A stretch of DNA of 64,000 nt, from assembly GCA_022483465.1 (NCBI GenBank), contig JAKVNF010000001.1, forward strand, positions 558,001 through 622,000. The letters run 5' to 3'. The notes under the pieces were generated by a model, which searched no databases, had not been told where the DNA came from, and saw only the letters and a program-made list of their open reading frames with translations. Shown here one piece after another: positions 25,312 through 34,200 of this stretch (position 1 is the stretch's first letter; each line of letters starts with the position of its first letter). This DNA comes from Lachnospiraceae bacterium. GTDB taxonomy: Bacteria > Bacillota > Clostridia > Lachnospirales > Lachnospiraceae. The position numbers and the translations under genes were made by a program.

Positions 25312-26277
25312 TCAGGGGAGCGGCCGGTGATCCCCCGCAACCCGGTGGAACATCCGAACGCAGACCATGCGGTCCCGCTCCCCCGAAAAGGTGTAAATCC
25401 CGTAGAAGTTCCCCTGGTGGTCATAGACCCGGATCGGATCCCCCGCCTGCTTCATGATCTTTCTGGGATCGTCGCTTTTCTCCTGCAGGATGTTCGAAAA
25501 CGAGAGGGGATTGCCGTTGTTGAGGTAGGGGAAGGCTGCCTCGGACACCGTGACCTTCGGCGCGTCCGCAAAAAACGCATCGATCGGGGTCACGTGGGCG
25601 AGGATCTCCTCCGGTTTGTGGTCTTTCATCTCCTGGAGCTGCCCCAGCGTCAGGGCCTCCTCCAGGGTAAACCTTCCGACCCTGGTCCGCAGAAGGTGCT
25701 CCATGGCGCCGCCCACCTTGAGGGCGTTCCCCAGGTCCTCACAGAGGGTCCGGATGTAGGTTCCCTTGGAGCAGACGACCCGCATGGTCACCAGGGGAAG
25801 GTCGATCTTCTGAATCTCCAGCTCGTAGATCGTGATCTTTCTTGGCTTTCGCTCCACGACCTTTCCCGCCCGGGCGAGCTCATAGAGCCTCGTCCCGTTC
25901 TGGGAGATCGCGCTGTACATCGGCGGGATCTGGGAGATCTCCCCGACAAAGCCCGCGGCTGTTCTGCGGATCTCCTCTTCGGAAAGGGCAAGGACCGTTT
26001 TGGGATCACAGGTTCCCGTCACGGTCCCGGTCATGTCCTGGGTGTCGGTCGTGACCCCAAGGCGCAGAACCGCCACGTACTCCTTGTCCCGGTCCCCGAT
26101 CATGTCCGCGAGCTTGGTCGCGCTCCCGAGGCAGACGGGGAGAACCCCCTCCGCCGCGGGGTCCAGGGTCCCCGTGTGGCCGATCTTTTTCTGGTGCAGG
26201 ATCCCCCGGAGTTTTGCCACCACGTCGCTGGAGGTAAAGCCCGGCTCCTTGCGGACGGTGAGCATTCCGTCAATCAT
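25312..26277 (-). CDS. truB: tRNA pseudouridine-55 synthase
   Basis: A 321-residue enzyme that makes pseudouridine 55 in the T-loop of tRNAs. It has the N-terminal VRKEPGFTSSDVVAKLR, the catalytic-loop GHTGTLDPAAEGVLPVCLG with the active-site Asp, DKEYVAVLRLG, and CSKGTYIRTLCEDLG. The C-terminal third (about 235-321) carries a PUA-like region. The start overlaps the nrnA stop by 8 bp, so the genes are probably translationally coupled. Nothing unusual is seen. Confidence 0.97.
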   Translation of the reverse strand: MIDGMLTVRKEPGFTSSDVVAKLRGILHQKKIGHTGTLDPAAEGVLPVCLGSATKLADMIGDRDKEYVAVLRLGVTTDTQDMTGTVTGTCDPKTVLALSEEEIRRTAAGFVGEISQIPPMYSAISQNGTRLYELARAGKVVERKPRKITIYELEIQKIDLPLVTMRVVCSKGTYIRTLCEDLGNALKVGGAMEHLLRTRVGRFTLEEALTLGQLQEMKDHKPEEILAHVTPIDAFFADAPKVTVSEAAFPYLNNGNPLSFSNILQEKSDDPRKIMKQAGDPIRVYDHQGNFYGIYTFSGERDRMVCVRMFHRVAGDHRPLP

Positions 26278-27274
26278 CGGCGCCCTCTTTCGCTGCCGCG
26301 TCGGCGGCGTCCTTGGCTTGGAGCTGCTCCTCGATCAGGGCAGACATGTTGTTGATGATGTCGTGGTAGGAGGCATTGACCGTACAGCCGGCCGCCCTTG
26401 CGTGGCCGCCGCCGCCAAAGCGCTCCGCCACCTTTGCGACGTCCACGTCGCCGTTGGAGCGAAGGGACACCTTGTAGGTCAACGGCTCCATCTCGTACAT
26501 GAAGATCGCGCAGGAGACGCCGGTGGTGCTGTTGAGCTGGCTGACGATCCCGTCCATGTCCTTGCTGAGGGCCCGGTAGAACTGCATGGTCTTGCGGTCG
26601 ATCATGGAGACGATGCAGCGCCCGTCCATGAACAGGATGCTCTCGAGGAGTGCCCTGCCCAGGATCTGCTGCTGGATGTAGTTCTTCTCAAAGAACACCT
26701 GTCGCGCGATGTCCGAGTGGTCAAAGCCGTAGGACATGAGCTTCCCCGCGATCTCCATGGTGAGCGGCGCGGTGTTGGAGTACTGGAAGAGCCCGGTGTC
26801 CGTCACGATCCCGATGTAGAGATCCAGGGCGACATTTTTGTCGATGTACTGCTCGTCCATCACCCGGTAGCAGAGCTCACAGGTGCTGGAGGCCTCCGGG
26901 ATCACCCAGTTGACCTGGCCGCTCCCCTTGGCGTTGGACTGGTGGTGATCAATGTTGATCCGCTTTGCCGCCTTGTAGAAGTAGTCCATGGAGTCGCCGA
27001 GCCTGGTCCCCTCGCAGTCGAGGCAGAGGAAGGCGTCGTAGGAGGCGACGTCGGTCGCGTAGTCCCAGCGGACGAAGTCCTGGCCGGTGAGGCACCGGCA
27101 CAGGCTGTCGGAGATGTCCCCGAGGAAGACGTCGATGCGGACCTTGTCCCCCAGGGCATTTCGCAGGTACTGGGCCATGGCAAGGCAGGACCCCGCGCAG
27201 TCCCCGTCGGGGCGCACGTGGCCGCTGATGCCGATGGTCTTGCAGTCTTGCACTTCTTCTAAGATGTTGATCAA
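26270..27274 (-). CDS. nrnA: DHH/DHHA1 phosphoesterase, NrnA type
   Basis: A 334-residue enzyme of the NrnA group, which degrades nanoRNAs and can dephosphorylate pAp; some members hydrolyse linear c-di-nucleotides. DHH-domain motifs are present in order: GHVRPDGDCAGS, CLDCEGTRLG, the DHH triad in NIDHHQSN, and the final metal Asp in IVTDTGLFQYSN. The C-terminal DHHA1 has FGGGGHARAAG. Since cyclic-di-GMP proteins are abundant in this genome, a role in clearing pGpG is possible. It lies between rbfA and truB, the usual Firmicutes order. Confidence 0.95.
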   Translation of the reverse strand: MINILEEVQDCKTIGISGHVRPDGDCAGSCLAMAQYLRNALGDKVRIDVFLGDISDSLCRCLTGQDFVRWDYATDVASYDAFLCLDCEGTRLGDSMDYFYKAAKRINIDHHQSNAKGSGQVNWVIPEASSTCELCYRVMDEQYIDKNVALDLYIGIVTDTGLFQYSNTAPLTMEIAGKLMSYGFDHSDIARQVFFEKNYIQQQILGRALLESILFMDGRCIVSMIDRKTMQFYRALSKDMDGIVSQLNSTTGVSCAIFMYEMEPLTYKVSLRSNGDVDVAKVAERFGGGGHARAAGCTVNASYHDIINNMSALIEEQLQAKDAADAAAKEGADD

Positions 27275-27307
27275 GCGTTTCCCTCCTGTGCTGCCGGACC
27301 GACGTTA

Positions 27308-27754
27308 TTACTGCTCGTCCAGCCCGTCATCCTCTCCCAGATCATAGCCGGAGAGGTCGTCGATGTCGATTCCCTTCGCGCGCCGCTCCCGGTCCGCTTC
27401 CTCGTCAGCCGCCGTGACCTCGTCGATCTTGTGGCCCATGCTGACGCCGTAGGCGATGGAGTCGTCCAGGATGAAGTGGAGCTCCGGGGTATTGCGCAGG
27501 TTCACCCTGTGGGCGAGCTCCGTGCGGATGAAGCCGCTGGCAGAGCGGATGCCCTCCATGGTGCGCTTCCCGTCCTCAGCAGAGCCCAGGACCGAGAGCC
27601 ACACCTTGCAGTTCTTCAGATCCGGGGCGACCTCCACCTCCAGCACACTGGTCATCGGGGAGACCCTGGGGTCCTTGATCTCGCGCAGAATCTGCGCCAG
27701 CTCCCGCATGACCACGTCGTTGACCTTGCGGTTTTTCACACTGTTTTTTCTCAT
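27308..27754 (-). CDS. rbfA: Ribosome-binding factor A
   Basis: A 148-residue cold-shock/ribosome assembly factor that helps mature the 30S subunit and the 16S rRNA 5' end. The KH-type core runs from residue 5 to about 110 (NRKVNDVVMRELAQILREIKDP followed by ELHFILDDS). The C-terminal 35 residues are acidic and look unstructured. It lies 61 bp downstream of infB in the same direction, with a hairpin in between. The length with its acidic tail is slightly more than the 115-120 residues of Bacillus RbfA. Confidence 0.93.
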   Translation of the reverse strand: MRKNSVKNRKVNDVVMRELAQILREIKDPRVSPMTSVLEVEVAPDLKNCKVWLSVLGSAEDGKRTMEGIRSASGFIRTELAHRVNLRNTPELHFILDDSIAYGVSMGHKIDEVTAADEEADRERRAKGIDIDDLSGYDLGEDDGLDEQ

Positions 27755-27777
27755 AATTTTGCTTTGTTCCTATCGCA

Positions 27778-27808
27778 AGGCACCCGAACGCAGTGCATCC
27801 GGGTGCCT
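27778..27808. other. Hairpin between infB and rbfA
   Basis: A 9-bp inverted repeat (27778-27786 with 27800-27808) lies just after the infB stop. On the coding (minus) strand it lacks a T-tract, so it is more likely to affect message processing or stability than to stop transcription. Read on the plus strand it is followed by T6. Confidence 0.5.
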
Positions 27809-27815
27809 AACTTTT

Positions 27816-30752
27816 TTATGCCTGCTGCGCGGCAGCTGCTGCCTTGGCAGCCTTCTCCGCAGCCTTCTTTTCTGCTTCCTTGCGGGCAATGACCTGCTCT
27901 CTGGGGACCTCGACCATCTTGTAGCACTCGATCTGGTCGCCCTCCTGGATGGCGTCGAAATCCTGGAACACAAGGCCGCAGTCGTAACCGGCCTTGACCT
28001 CCTTGACGTCGTCCTTGAAGCGCTTTAAGGATGCGAGAGCACCCTCGAAGATCTGATCCTTGCCACGTGTAATGCGCACCTGGCAGTCCCGCTCGACCAC
28101 ACCGTCCAGGACCATGGAGCCCGCGATGTTGCCGATCTTGCCGGACTTGAAAATCTGCCGGACCTCAGCATGGCCGATGACCTTCTCCTCGTAGACCGGT
28201 GCCAGCATGCCCTTGAGGGCGGCATCCACGTCGTCGATGCACTCGTAGATGACCTTGTACAGGTGGATGGAGACCCCGCCGTGCTCGGCGATCGACTTGG
28301 CCGTCGCATCCGGATGGACGTTGAAGCCGATGATCGCGGCGTTGGAGGCCTCGGCCAGGTTCACATCGCTCTCGGTGATGTTGCCGACCGCGGAGTGGAT
28401 GATCTTGACCATGACCTCGTCGTTGGAGAGCTTGAGCAGGGACTGGCAGAGCGCCTCTACAGAGCCCTGCACATCGGCCTTGACGATGAGCTCGAGCTCC
28501 TTCATCTTGCCCTCTCTCATCTGGTCGAACAGATCCTCCACGTTCATGGACATTCTATTCTCCTCGACCAGCTCCTCCTTGTGCTGTGCCTTGTAGGTCT
28601 CGGCGTACTGCTTTGCCTCGTCGTTGGTCGCGTGGGCAACCAGCACCTCACCGGCAGAGGGCACATCGGAGAGACCCAGCACCATGACCGGGAAGGAAGG
28701 ACCTGCCTGCTTGACGTTCTTGCCCTTGTCGTTGATCAGGGCTCTGACCTTGCCGGAGGCAGCGCCCGCGGAGATGAAGTCTCCCACATGGAGCGTGCCC
28801 TTCTGCACGAGGACGTTGGCGACAGGGCCTCTGCCCTTGTCGAGCTTTGCCTCCAGGACGACGCCTCTTGCCAGGCGGTCCGGGTTGGCCTTGAGCTCCA
28901 TGACATCTGCCTGCAGAAGGATCGTCTCCAGCAGGTCATCGATGCCCTGGCCGATCTTGGCGGAGACCTCCACGAACTCGGTGGATCCGCCCCAGTCCGT
29001 CGGGATCAGCTCATACTTGGAGAGCTGCTCCTTGACCCGGTCCGGATTCGCGCCGGGCTTATCGATCTTGTTGATGGCGACGATGATCTCGACGCCGGCA
29101 GCCCTGGCGTGGTTGATGGCCTCCACGGTCTGGGGCATCACGCCGTCATCCGCAGCGACCACCAGCACGGCGATATCCGTCGCCTGGGCGCCGCGAAGAC
29201 GCATGGCGGTGAAGGACTCGTGTCCGGGGGTGTCGAGGAAGGTGATGGTTCTGCCCTTGACGTCGACGGTGTAGGCGCCGATCGCCTGGGTGATGCCGCC
29301 GGCCTCCTTGTCGGTGACCTTCGTGTGCCGGATGTAATCCAAAAGGGAGGTCTTGCCGTGATCGACGTGGCCCATGACCACGATGATCGGCGGGCGCTCC
29401 TTGAGGGTGGCGGGATCGTCCTCATCCTCAGCCAGGAGCTGCTGGATCTCGTCGACCTTCTCCTCCTTCTCGCAGAGGATGTCGTAGTCCGCCGCGATGT
29501 CCTCGGCCTCTTCGTAGGTGATCTCCGTGTTGACGGTGGTCATCTTTCCGGCGAGGAAGAGCTTCTTGATGATCTCAGCCGGCTGCATGTGCATGGCCTC
29601 GGCCAGGTCACGGATCGTGAGCTTCTCGGGGATGCGGATGACCTTGATCTGCTCCTCGGGGGCCTTCTTTTCCTCGACGACGGGCTTGATAAAGCGGCCG
29701 CTCCGGTTGCGCTTCTCTCTCTGCTCATCCTCGGCAAAGGCGACGTCCTTCTTGCTGCGCTTGTCTCTGGACTGGCTGCTGTAGCCTCTTCTGCGGTTCT
29801 CGGCGTTGAAGCTCTCGCCGCTCCCGCCCCCTTCTCCGGGGCGTCCCTGTCCGGGACGGGCATTCCGGCCGGACCCCTGGGCGGGGCCTCTGCCCCTTCC
29901 CTGGTAGCTGTTTCCGGAGCTCTGGCCGGGACGGGATCCCGCATAGGATCTTCCCTGGCCCGGGCGCGCCGTGCCGCTCCCGGTCCGGCTTCCGGTCCGG
30001 GAGGAAGAGGACGACGACGAGCGGGTCGAGGTCTTGAAGTAGGACTTGGACAGGTCGTAGTGGGTCGGCCTCGGCTTTGCCTGGGAGGCCTGCACGGCCG
30101 CCACGGTGCTGTCGATCTTTCTCTCGGGCGCCGGGCGCTCCGCCTTTTCCTCGCGGGCAGGTGCCGCGGGCGCTGCCTTGGGCTTTTCCTGCACCGGTGC
30201 CGGTGCGGGCGCCTTCTCGCGCACCTCGGCCGCCTTCGGCGCCTCCTGGGCCTTTACGGGCTCAGCAGCTGCCGGTGCCGGCGCGGGTGCGGGCTTTGCC
30301 GCCTCGCGCTTTTTGGTCTCCTCGGGCGCATGGTAGTCCATCTGCACCTGGGTCGGCTGGGTCTTGGGCTTGATCGGACGGTAGACGCCGCCCATGCCGG
30401 CGCTTCTCGCGGAGGACTGCTGCCTTTGTCCGCCGCTTCTTGCCTGGCGGGATGCCTGGCCCTGCGGGGCCTTTCTCGTCTGGCCGGAGCTGTAGCTCGC
30501 GCCTCTTGCGCTGCCGCTCCCGTTGGTCACGATGATGATCTTTTTCTTCTTCACCGGGTGGACGCCTGCCACCGGGGCCTTCTTGGCATCGGAAGAGGCC
30601 GCGCGCTTTCCGAACCGGTCGGCAACCAGCTTCTCTGCACTGTCATCGACGAGACCCTTGTCCGCTGCAATTCCCTTGGATTGAAGGAAGGTCTCGATCT
30701 CCTTCCGGTCTGCTGCGTATGCTTTTTCCAGTTCACTGATTTTCTTCGACAT
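27816..30752 (-). CDS. infB: Translation initiation factor IF-2
   Basis: A 978-residue GTPase that brings initiator tRNA to the 30S subunit. A short N-terminal IF2 domain (1-55) is followed by a long low-complexity region (about 60-380) of Ala/Pro/Lys and Ser/Gly/Arg repeats, then an IF2_N2 domain (about 390-450). The G domain has [25 protein letters not shown] and [11 protein letters not shown]. Domains II-IV with the fMet-tRNA-binding C2 end complete it. The linker makes it longer than Bacillus IF-2 (about 716). Its start overlaps the ylxQ-like gene by 20 bp. An extensive antisense open frame on the plus strand is a shadow of GC-rich codon use. Confidence 0.98.
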   Translation of the reverse strand: MSKKISELEKAYAADRKEIETFLQSKGIAADKGLVDDSAEKLVADRFGKRAASSDAKKAPVAGVHPVKKKKIIIVTNGSGSARGASYSSGQTRKAPQGQASRQARSGGQRQQSSARSAGMGGVYRPIKPKTQPTQVQMDYHAPEETKKREAAKPAPAPAPAAAEPVKAQEAPKAAEVREKAPAPAPVQEKPKAAPAAPAREEKAERPAPERKIDSTVAAVQASQAKPRPTHYDLSKSYFKTSTRSSSSSSSRTGSRTGSGTARPGQGRSYAGSRPGQSSGNSYQGRGRGPAQGSGRNARPGQGRPGEGGGSGESFNAENRRRGYSSQSRDKRSKKDVAFAEDEQREKRNRSGRFIKPVVEEKKAPEEQIKVIRIPEKLTIRDLAEAMHMQPAEIIKKLFLAGKMTTVNTEITYEEAEDIAADYDILCEKEEKVDEIQQLLAEDEDDPATLKERPPIIVVMGHVDHGKTSLLDYIRHTKVTDKEAGGITQAIGAYTVDVKGRTITFLDTPGHESFTAMRLRGAQATDIAVLVVAADDGVMPQTVEAINHARAAGVEIIVAINKIDKPGANPDRVKEQLSKYELIPTDWGGSTEFVEVSAKIGQGIDDLLETILLQADVMELKANPDRLARGVVLEAKLDKGRGPVANVLVQKGTLHVGDFISAGAASGKVRALINDKGKNVKQAGPSFPVMVLGLSDVPSAGEVLVAHATNDEAKQYAETYKAQHKEELVEENRMSMNVEDLFDQMREGKMKELELIVKADVQGSVEALCQSLLKLSNDEVMVKIIHSAVGNITESDVNLAEASNAAIIGFNVHPDATAKSIAEHGGVSIHLYKVIYECIDDVDAALKGMLAPVYEEKVIGHAEVRQIFKSGKIGNIAGSMVLDGVVERDCQVRITRGKDQIFEGALASLKRFKDDVKEVKAGYDCGLVFQDFDAIQEGDQIECYKMVEVPREQVIARKEAEKKAAEKAAKAAAAAQQA

Positions 30753-31074
30753 TCTGACCTCTTTCTCCCTGCTTTGAATTGATTTCCCTCACAAGGCTCC
30801 GTGCCAGTCCCTCGTCGGTGACCGCCGCACAGGAGCGCAGTTCTTTTCCCATCGCATGGCCCAGGCTCTCCTTGTCCCCGTAGGTCACAAGTGGCACGCC
30901 CCGGGCGCGGCACCCCTCTTCCAGCTCGTGCCGGGTGTTGCCCTTTGCGTCCGCGGCGAGAAGGACTAGGTACACCTGACCCGCCTTCAGCGCCTGCGTG
31001 CAGAGAAAGGTTCCGCTTCTGACTTTTCCGGCCCGCTGGCAGATGCCCAAAAGCTGCAGTACTTTATCCTGCAT
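30733..31074 (-). CDS. ylxQ: L7Ae-family RNA-binding protein, YlxQ type
   Basis: A 113-residue protein of the L7Ae/L30e/S12e/Gadd45 fold: LLGICQRAGKVRSGTF near the N-terminus, then YLVLLAADAKGNTRHELEEGC and VPLVTYGDKESLGHAMGKE. In Bacillus the homologue (YlxQ/RplGA) binds kink-turn-like RNA. It sits in the standard nusA-ylxR-ylxQ-infB order, overlapping ylxR by 11 bp upstream and infB by 20 bp downstream. The ATG at 31072-31074 was chosen for family length; a longer frame reaches 31269 inside ylxR. Confidence 0.9.
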   Translation of the reverse strand: MQDKVLQLLGICQRAGKVRSGTFLCTQALKAGQVYLVLLAADAKGNTRHELEEGCRARGVPLVTYGDKESLGHAMGKELRSCAAVTDEGLARSLVREINSKQGERGQNVEENQ

Positions 31075-31366
31075 GGTCACCTCCCAAAGAGCCGCCGCTC
31101 CTTTGTTCCCGGGCAAGTCCCTCGGACAGGCGTTCATACACCTCCTCCGGAATCTGTGCCCCGAGGCTCTTCTCCAGTGCCCGCTTCTTCCTCGCCTTCT
31201 CCAGGCACTCGGGATTGCGGCACAGATAGGCGCCCCGGCCGTTGGCACGGCCGCTTCCGTCGAGGACAATGCTGCCCTCCGGCGTTCGGATCACGCGGAT
31301 CAGTTCCCTTTTCTCCTTTTTCGCACCGCAGCCTGTGCAGCTGCGCATCGGAATCTTCTTTGCCAA
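31064..31366 (-). CDS. rnpM: YlxR/RnpM family protein
   Basis: A 100-residue basic protein with the family hallmarks PMRSCTGCGAKKEKRELIRV, then DGSGRANGRGAYLCRNPECLEKA. In Bacillus the homologue binds RNase P RNA and modulates its activity. Two CxxC-like pairs and many Arg/Lys residues are visible. The C-terminal tail EQRSGGSLGGDHAG lies in the overlap with ylxQ. It follows nusA by 59 bp and is part of the rimP-to-ribF transcript. Confidence 0.94.
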   Translation of the reverse strand: MAKKIPMRSCTGCGAKKEKRELIRVIRTPEGSIVLDGSGRANGRGAYLCRNPECLEKARKKRALEKSLGAQIPEEVYERLSEGLAREQRSGGSLGGDHAG

Positions 31367-31425
31367 ACTTTTCCTTCCTCTTTTACTTCAAGGCAGTGAG
31401 TGTTGCTTTTGGGTCAGGAGGCAGT

Positions 31426-32733
31426 TCAAGCCTCAGGGGTGTTCTCCCCCTCCGGGGCATCCTCCTCGGCGGGAGTCTCCTCGGCGGGCGCATCCTCAGC
31501 AGGTGCAGCACCCTCTTCCGGTGCCTCGTCCTCGTAGCCTTCCTCCTCCATGTCGGCAGGGATCGGCTCGCCGTTCTCGTCGAGCAGAAGCTCTCCGTTC
31601 TCGTCCACGAGGTAGCCGTCGCTGTTGACGTACTCGACCTCCTCGTCGTCGCTGTCCATGTAGTCCTCGTAGCGGAAGCCCGGGGTGACCTTTGCCTGGT
31701 CCTCATCCTTGATGTCAATCTTGTAGCCGGTCAGGCGGGCTGCCAGCCTTGCGTTCTGGCCCTCACGGCCGATGGCAAGGGAGAGCTGGTAGTTGGGCAC
31801 CACGACCTTGGCGGTCTTCTCCATGGGATCCGCAAAGACGGCAATGATCCTGGCCGGTGAGAGGGCGTTCTGGATGAAGTTGCCCGGGTTCTCATCCCAG
31901 CTGACGATATCGATCTTCTCGCCGCCGAGCTGGTCCACGATGCTGTTGACACGGGAGCCGTTGAGACCGACGCAGGCGCCGACGGGATCCACGTTGGGAT
32001 CGTTGGAGGACACGGCGATCTTCGTGCGGCTTCCCGCCTCTCTGGCGATGCTGCGGATCTCGACGATGCCGTCGTGGATCTCCTGCACCTCCTCCTCGAA
32101 GAGGCACTTGACAAGGTCCGGATGGGTCCTGGAGACCAGGATCCTGGTGGAGCCGTGGTTGGAGAGGCGAACGTCTAACACGTAGACCTTGACCCGGTCG
32201 TTGACGTGCAGGGTCTCGTTCGGGACCATCTCCTTGTCGTTTAAGATGCCCTCGGCGCGGCCGAGGTTGATGGCGAAGCCGTGGCCCATCTCGTGGGCGA
32301 CGGTGCCGTTCATCACGGTGTGGATCTTCTCCTTGTAGTAGTTGTAGACGGAGTTGCGCTCCTCCTCGCGGATCTTCTGGAGGATGACGTTCTTTGCGAT
32401 CTGGGTGGCAATTCTGCCGAAGGACTGGGAGTTGATGTCGACCTGAACCACGTCGCCGACCTCACCGAGAAGGTGAAGCTTTGCCGCCTCTTCCTGGCTG
32501 ATCTGCGTCTGGGAATCCTCCACGTCTTCCTCCGTGGGGACAATGGTCTTCTCCGCGTACACGCGGTAGTCGCAGGTGTCCCGGTCGATGGAGACCTTGA
32601 TGTTCTCCGTGCGGCCGAAGCTGTTCTTGCACGCGGTCACAAGTGCCTGCCCGATGGCGTCAAACAGCGTATCCTGGGAGATGTTCTTCTCCTTCTCGAC
32701 CATTTCCATGGCGGTTTTCAGTTCAGTGTTCAT
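31426..32733 (-). CDS. nusA: Transcription termination/antitermination factor NusA
   Basis: A 435-residue RNA-polymerase-binding factor. An N-terminal domain (1-125), an S1 domain (about 130-200, beginning VMNGTVAHEMGHGFAINLG) and two KH domains (about 230-345, with DPVGACVGLNGSRVNSI and NYQLSLAIGREGQNARLAARL) are seen. From about 355 the tail is acidic and Pro/Ala/Glu-rich. That is longer than in Bacillus NusA (371 residues) but without the helical AR repeats of E. coli NusA. The ATG at 32731-32733 has GAAAGGA upstream; a longer frame exists without a site. It lies 58 bp after rimP. Confidence 0.96.
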   Translation of the reverse strand: MNTELKTAMEMVEKEKNISQDTLFDAIGQALVTACKNSFGRTENIKVSIDRDTCDYRVYAEKTIVPTEEDVEDSQTQISQEEAAKLHLLGEVGDVVQVDINSQSFGRIATQIAKNVILQKIREEERNSVYNYYKEKIHTVMNGTVAHEMGHGFAINLGRAEGILNDKEMVPNETLHVNDRVKVYVLDVRLSNHGSTRILVSRTHPDLVKCLFEEEVQEIHDGIVEIRSIAREAGSRTKIAVSSNDPNVDPVGACVGLNGSRVNSIVDQLGGEKIDIVSWDENPGNFIQNALSPARIIAVFADPMEKTAKVVVPNYQLSLAIGREGQNARLAARLTGYKIDIKDEDQAKVTPGFRYEDYMDSDDEEVEYVNSDGYLVDENGELLLDENGEPIPADMEEEGYEDEAPEEGAAPAEDAPAEETPAEEDAPEGENTPEA

Positions 32734-32791
32734 TTTTTCGTTGTCCTTTCTGCGGCAGTGCCGCATACCCTGCCCCTTCGGTGCCGGGCGC

Positions 32792-33265
32792 TCAGAAATC
32801 GATCGCAAGGCGGATCTTTGCCAGGTTCTTCCGCTCGAGAACGAGCTCACTTCCGTCCTCCTCTTCGAGCGTCACCGTGTCGGCGTCAAAGGCCCGCAGA
32901 ATTCCCGAGAACTGCTTCGTCCCCGCATCGCCGACGGGCCGGAAGGTTGTCCCCTCCACCTCTTCCCCAATGGACTGGGCGAAGTGCCGGTCCTTGGTCA
33001 GTGCCCGCCCGAGCCCGGGGCTCGAGACCTCCAGCGTGTAGGCATCGGCGATGAAATCCGATGCATCCAGCGCATCCGAGAGGAGCCGGGAGACGGCCTC
33101 ACAGTCGTCGATCGTCACGCCTCCATCCTTGTCGATGTAGCAGCGCAGGTAGTTCTCCGATCCCTCCCGGACGTACTCCACGTCGTACACCCGCACCCCG
33201 CAGGATGCGGCGATCGGGGCGAGGAGCGCCTCGGCCTGCTCCGTGATCTTTCCCGTCTTTGCCAT
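32792..33265 (-). CDS. rimP: Ribosome maturation factor RimP
   Basis: A 157-residue factor needed for 30S maturation. The N-terminal domain has VRVYDVEYVREGSENYLRCYID followed by DDCEAVSRLLSDALD, then YTLEVSSPGLGRALTKDRHF, the family signature. The C-terminal domain is an SH3-like barrel (TFRPVGDAG to IRLAIDF). The ATG at 33263-33265 has GGAGGG 3-5 nt upstream. It is first in the operon rimP-nusA-rnpM-ylxQ-infB-rbfA-nrnA-truB-ribF-kinase, led by a promoter and a hairpin in the leader. Confidence 0.96.
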   Translation of the reverse strand: MAKTGKITEQAEALLAPIAASCGVRVYDVEYVREGSENYLRCYIDKDGGVTIDDCEAVSRLLSDALDASDFIADAYTLEVSSPGLGRALTKDRHFAQSIGEEVEGTTFRPVGDAGTKQFSGILRAFDADTVTLEEEDGSELVLERKNLAKIRLAIDF

Positions 33266-33317
33266 AGTCCCTCCAAAACCTCCGCACCGGGTGAGATTCC
33301 CGCGCAGACTGACAGAA

Positions 33318-33347
33318 AGCAGGGAGTGAACCTTGCGGTTCACTCCC
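33318..33347 (-). promoter_or_regulatory. Leader hairpin of the rimP operon
   Basis: A perfect 13-bp stem (33318-33330 with 33335-33347) with the tetraloop GCAA (minus strand) lies between the promoter and rimP, about 53 bp before the ATG. It is followed by CTTTCTG, a weak T-tract, so it may be a leader attenuator (NusA feedback is possible), a stability hairpin, or the terminator of the upstream gene. Confidence 0.6.
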
Positions 33348-33375
33348 TGTTCCAGACTTCATTCAAGCTTTCCTT

Positions 33376-33404
33376 AGCATACCACACTCTTTGGTATCCT
33401 GCAA
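33376..33404 (-). promoter_or_regulatory. Promoter of the rimP-nusA-infB operon
   Basis: On the minus strand TTGCAG (33399-33404) and TATGCT (33376-33381) are exactly 17 bp apart, about 110 bp upstream of rimP. Confidence 0.65.
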
Positions 33405-33452
33405 GTGAAATTTCGAAGTTTTACGACGATTTCGCACGAATTTTTGCGGTTT

Positions 33453-33896
33453 TTACAGGTCACCGCCTGCCTCCTCGTCGTGCTCTGCGGCCTCGACGGC
33501 CTCGGCCGCCTCCTCGGACTCCGCGGCAGCGGCGGCAACCTCCTCGGCCCGCTTCTCCTCGCGGCTCTCTTCTTTAGTTTTAGTCGGTGCCGGCTGCGGC
33601 GTGTGGCGGTCGCCGATCTCCTTCTCGAGGCGCTCCACCTCCATCTTCGCCCGGCGGATGCGGATGATCCCGTCCTCGAACTCGGTGCCGTTCTCCTCGC
33701 CGTGGGCAGCGAAGTAGGCCTTGCCGAGGGCGGAGTAGGCCGCCTCGATCTCCTTCTTCGCGTCGTCGAGCTGCCAGTTCAGCTTTGCAATCTCCGCCGC
33801 CGTCTGCACGCCGGCCGCGGCCTTCTTTCCGGAGCGGCCCAGTGCCTGCCCCGCCTGATTCAGTCCGTCTGTCAGATTCTGCATAAAGGAACTCAT
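33453..33896 (-). CDS. Small coiled-coil protein of unknown function
   Basis: A 147-residue hydrophilic protein. Residues 1-90 are helical with a coiled-coil pattern (KLNWQLDDAKKEIEAAYSALGKAYF), and the C-terminal 50 residues are Ala/Glu-rich and probably disordered. It resembles short Lachnospiraceae proteins that sometimes carry a zinc ribbon at the C-terminus, but no CxxC pairs are present here. Of two in-frame ATGs (33902, 33896) the inner one is placed 8 nt after GGAGGG and was chosen. It lies upstream of the rimP promoter as a separate unit. Function unknown. Confidence 0.65.
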   Translation of the reverse strand: MSSFMQNLTDGLNQAGQALGRSGKKAAAGVQTAAEIAKLNWQLDDAKKEIEAAYSALGKAYFAAHGEENGTEFEDGIIRIRRAKMEVERLEKEIGDRHTPQPAPTKTKEESREEKRAEEVAAAAAESEEAAEAVEAAEHDEEAGGDL

Positions 33897-33999
33897 TGTC
33901 ATTACCCTCCTGTCTGCGGGTGATCCCCGTTGTGCTCAGTACCAGTATGCTACGAATTTGCAAAATTGTCCTGTGATAAATCTTATGTTTTGGTCAACT

Positions 34000-34200
34000 G
34001 CTCACGACCCTAAAGGGTCGGAGCTTGCAGCTGGTCCCGGAAGTGCAAACGTAACGCCGAAGCGTTCTCCTTCCTTCGATTGCCGGGAATGCACCCTTTT
34101 ACCGCCGCATCGTCGGGTGGCTGACAACACCCGTGGATTTGCACCCTGCATGCAGGGCCTTACGCTTTTATTGCCTGATCACGCATTGCGAGTTTGACTG
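34000..34200 (-). ncRNA. Probable omega RNA (guide scaffold) of TnpB element 1
   Basis: The segment from the tnpB 3' end to the right-end hairpin is where IS605 elements encode the TnpB guide RNA. Here it contains several self-complementary stretches (for example around 34005-34020 and 34100-34140). The guide would continue into the flank to about 33980. Placed by family knowledge; the ends were not determined. Confidence 0.5.

Noticed and set aside
28170-30782. An 870-codon open frame on the plus strand antisense to infB, and similar ones at 51001-53514 and 2110-3612
   Set aside because: They are shadows of GC-rich codon use opposite well-identified genes, with no binding site, domain or composition of a real protein.
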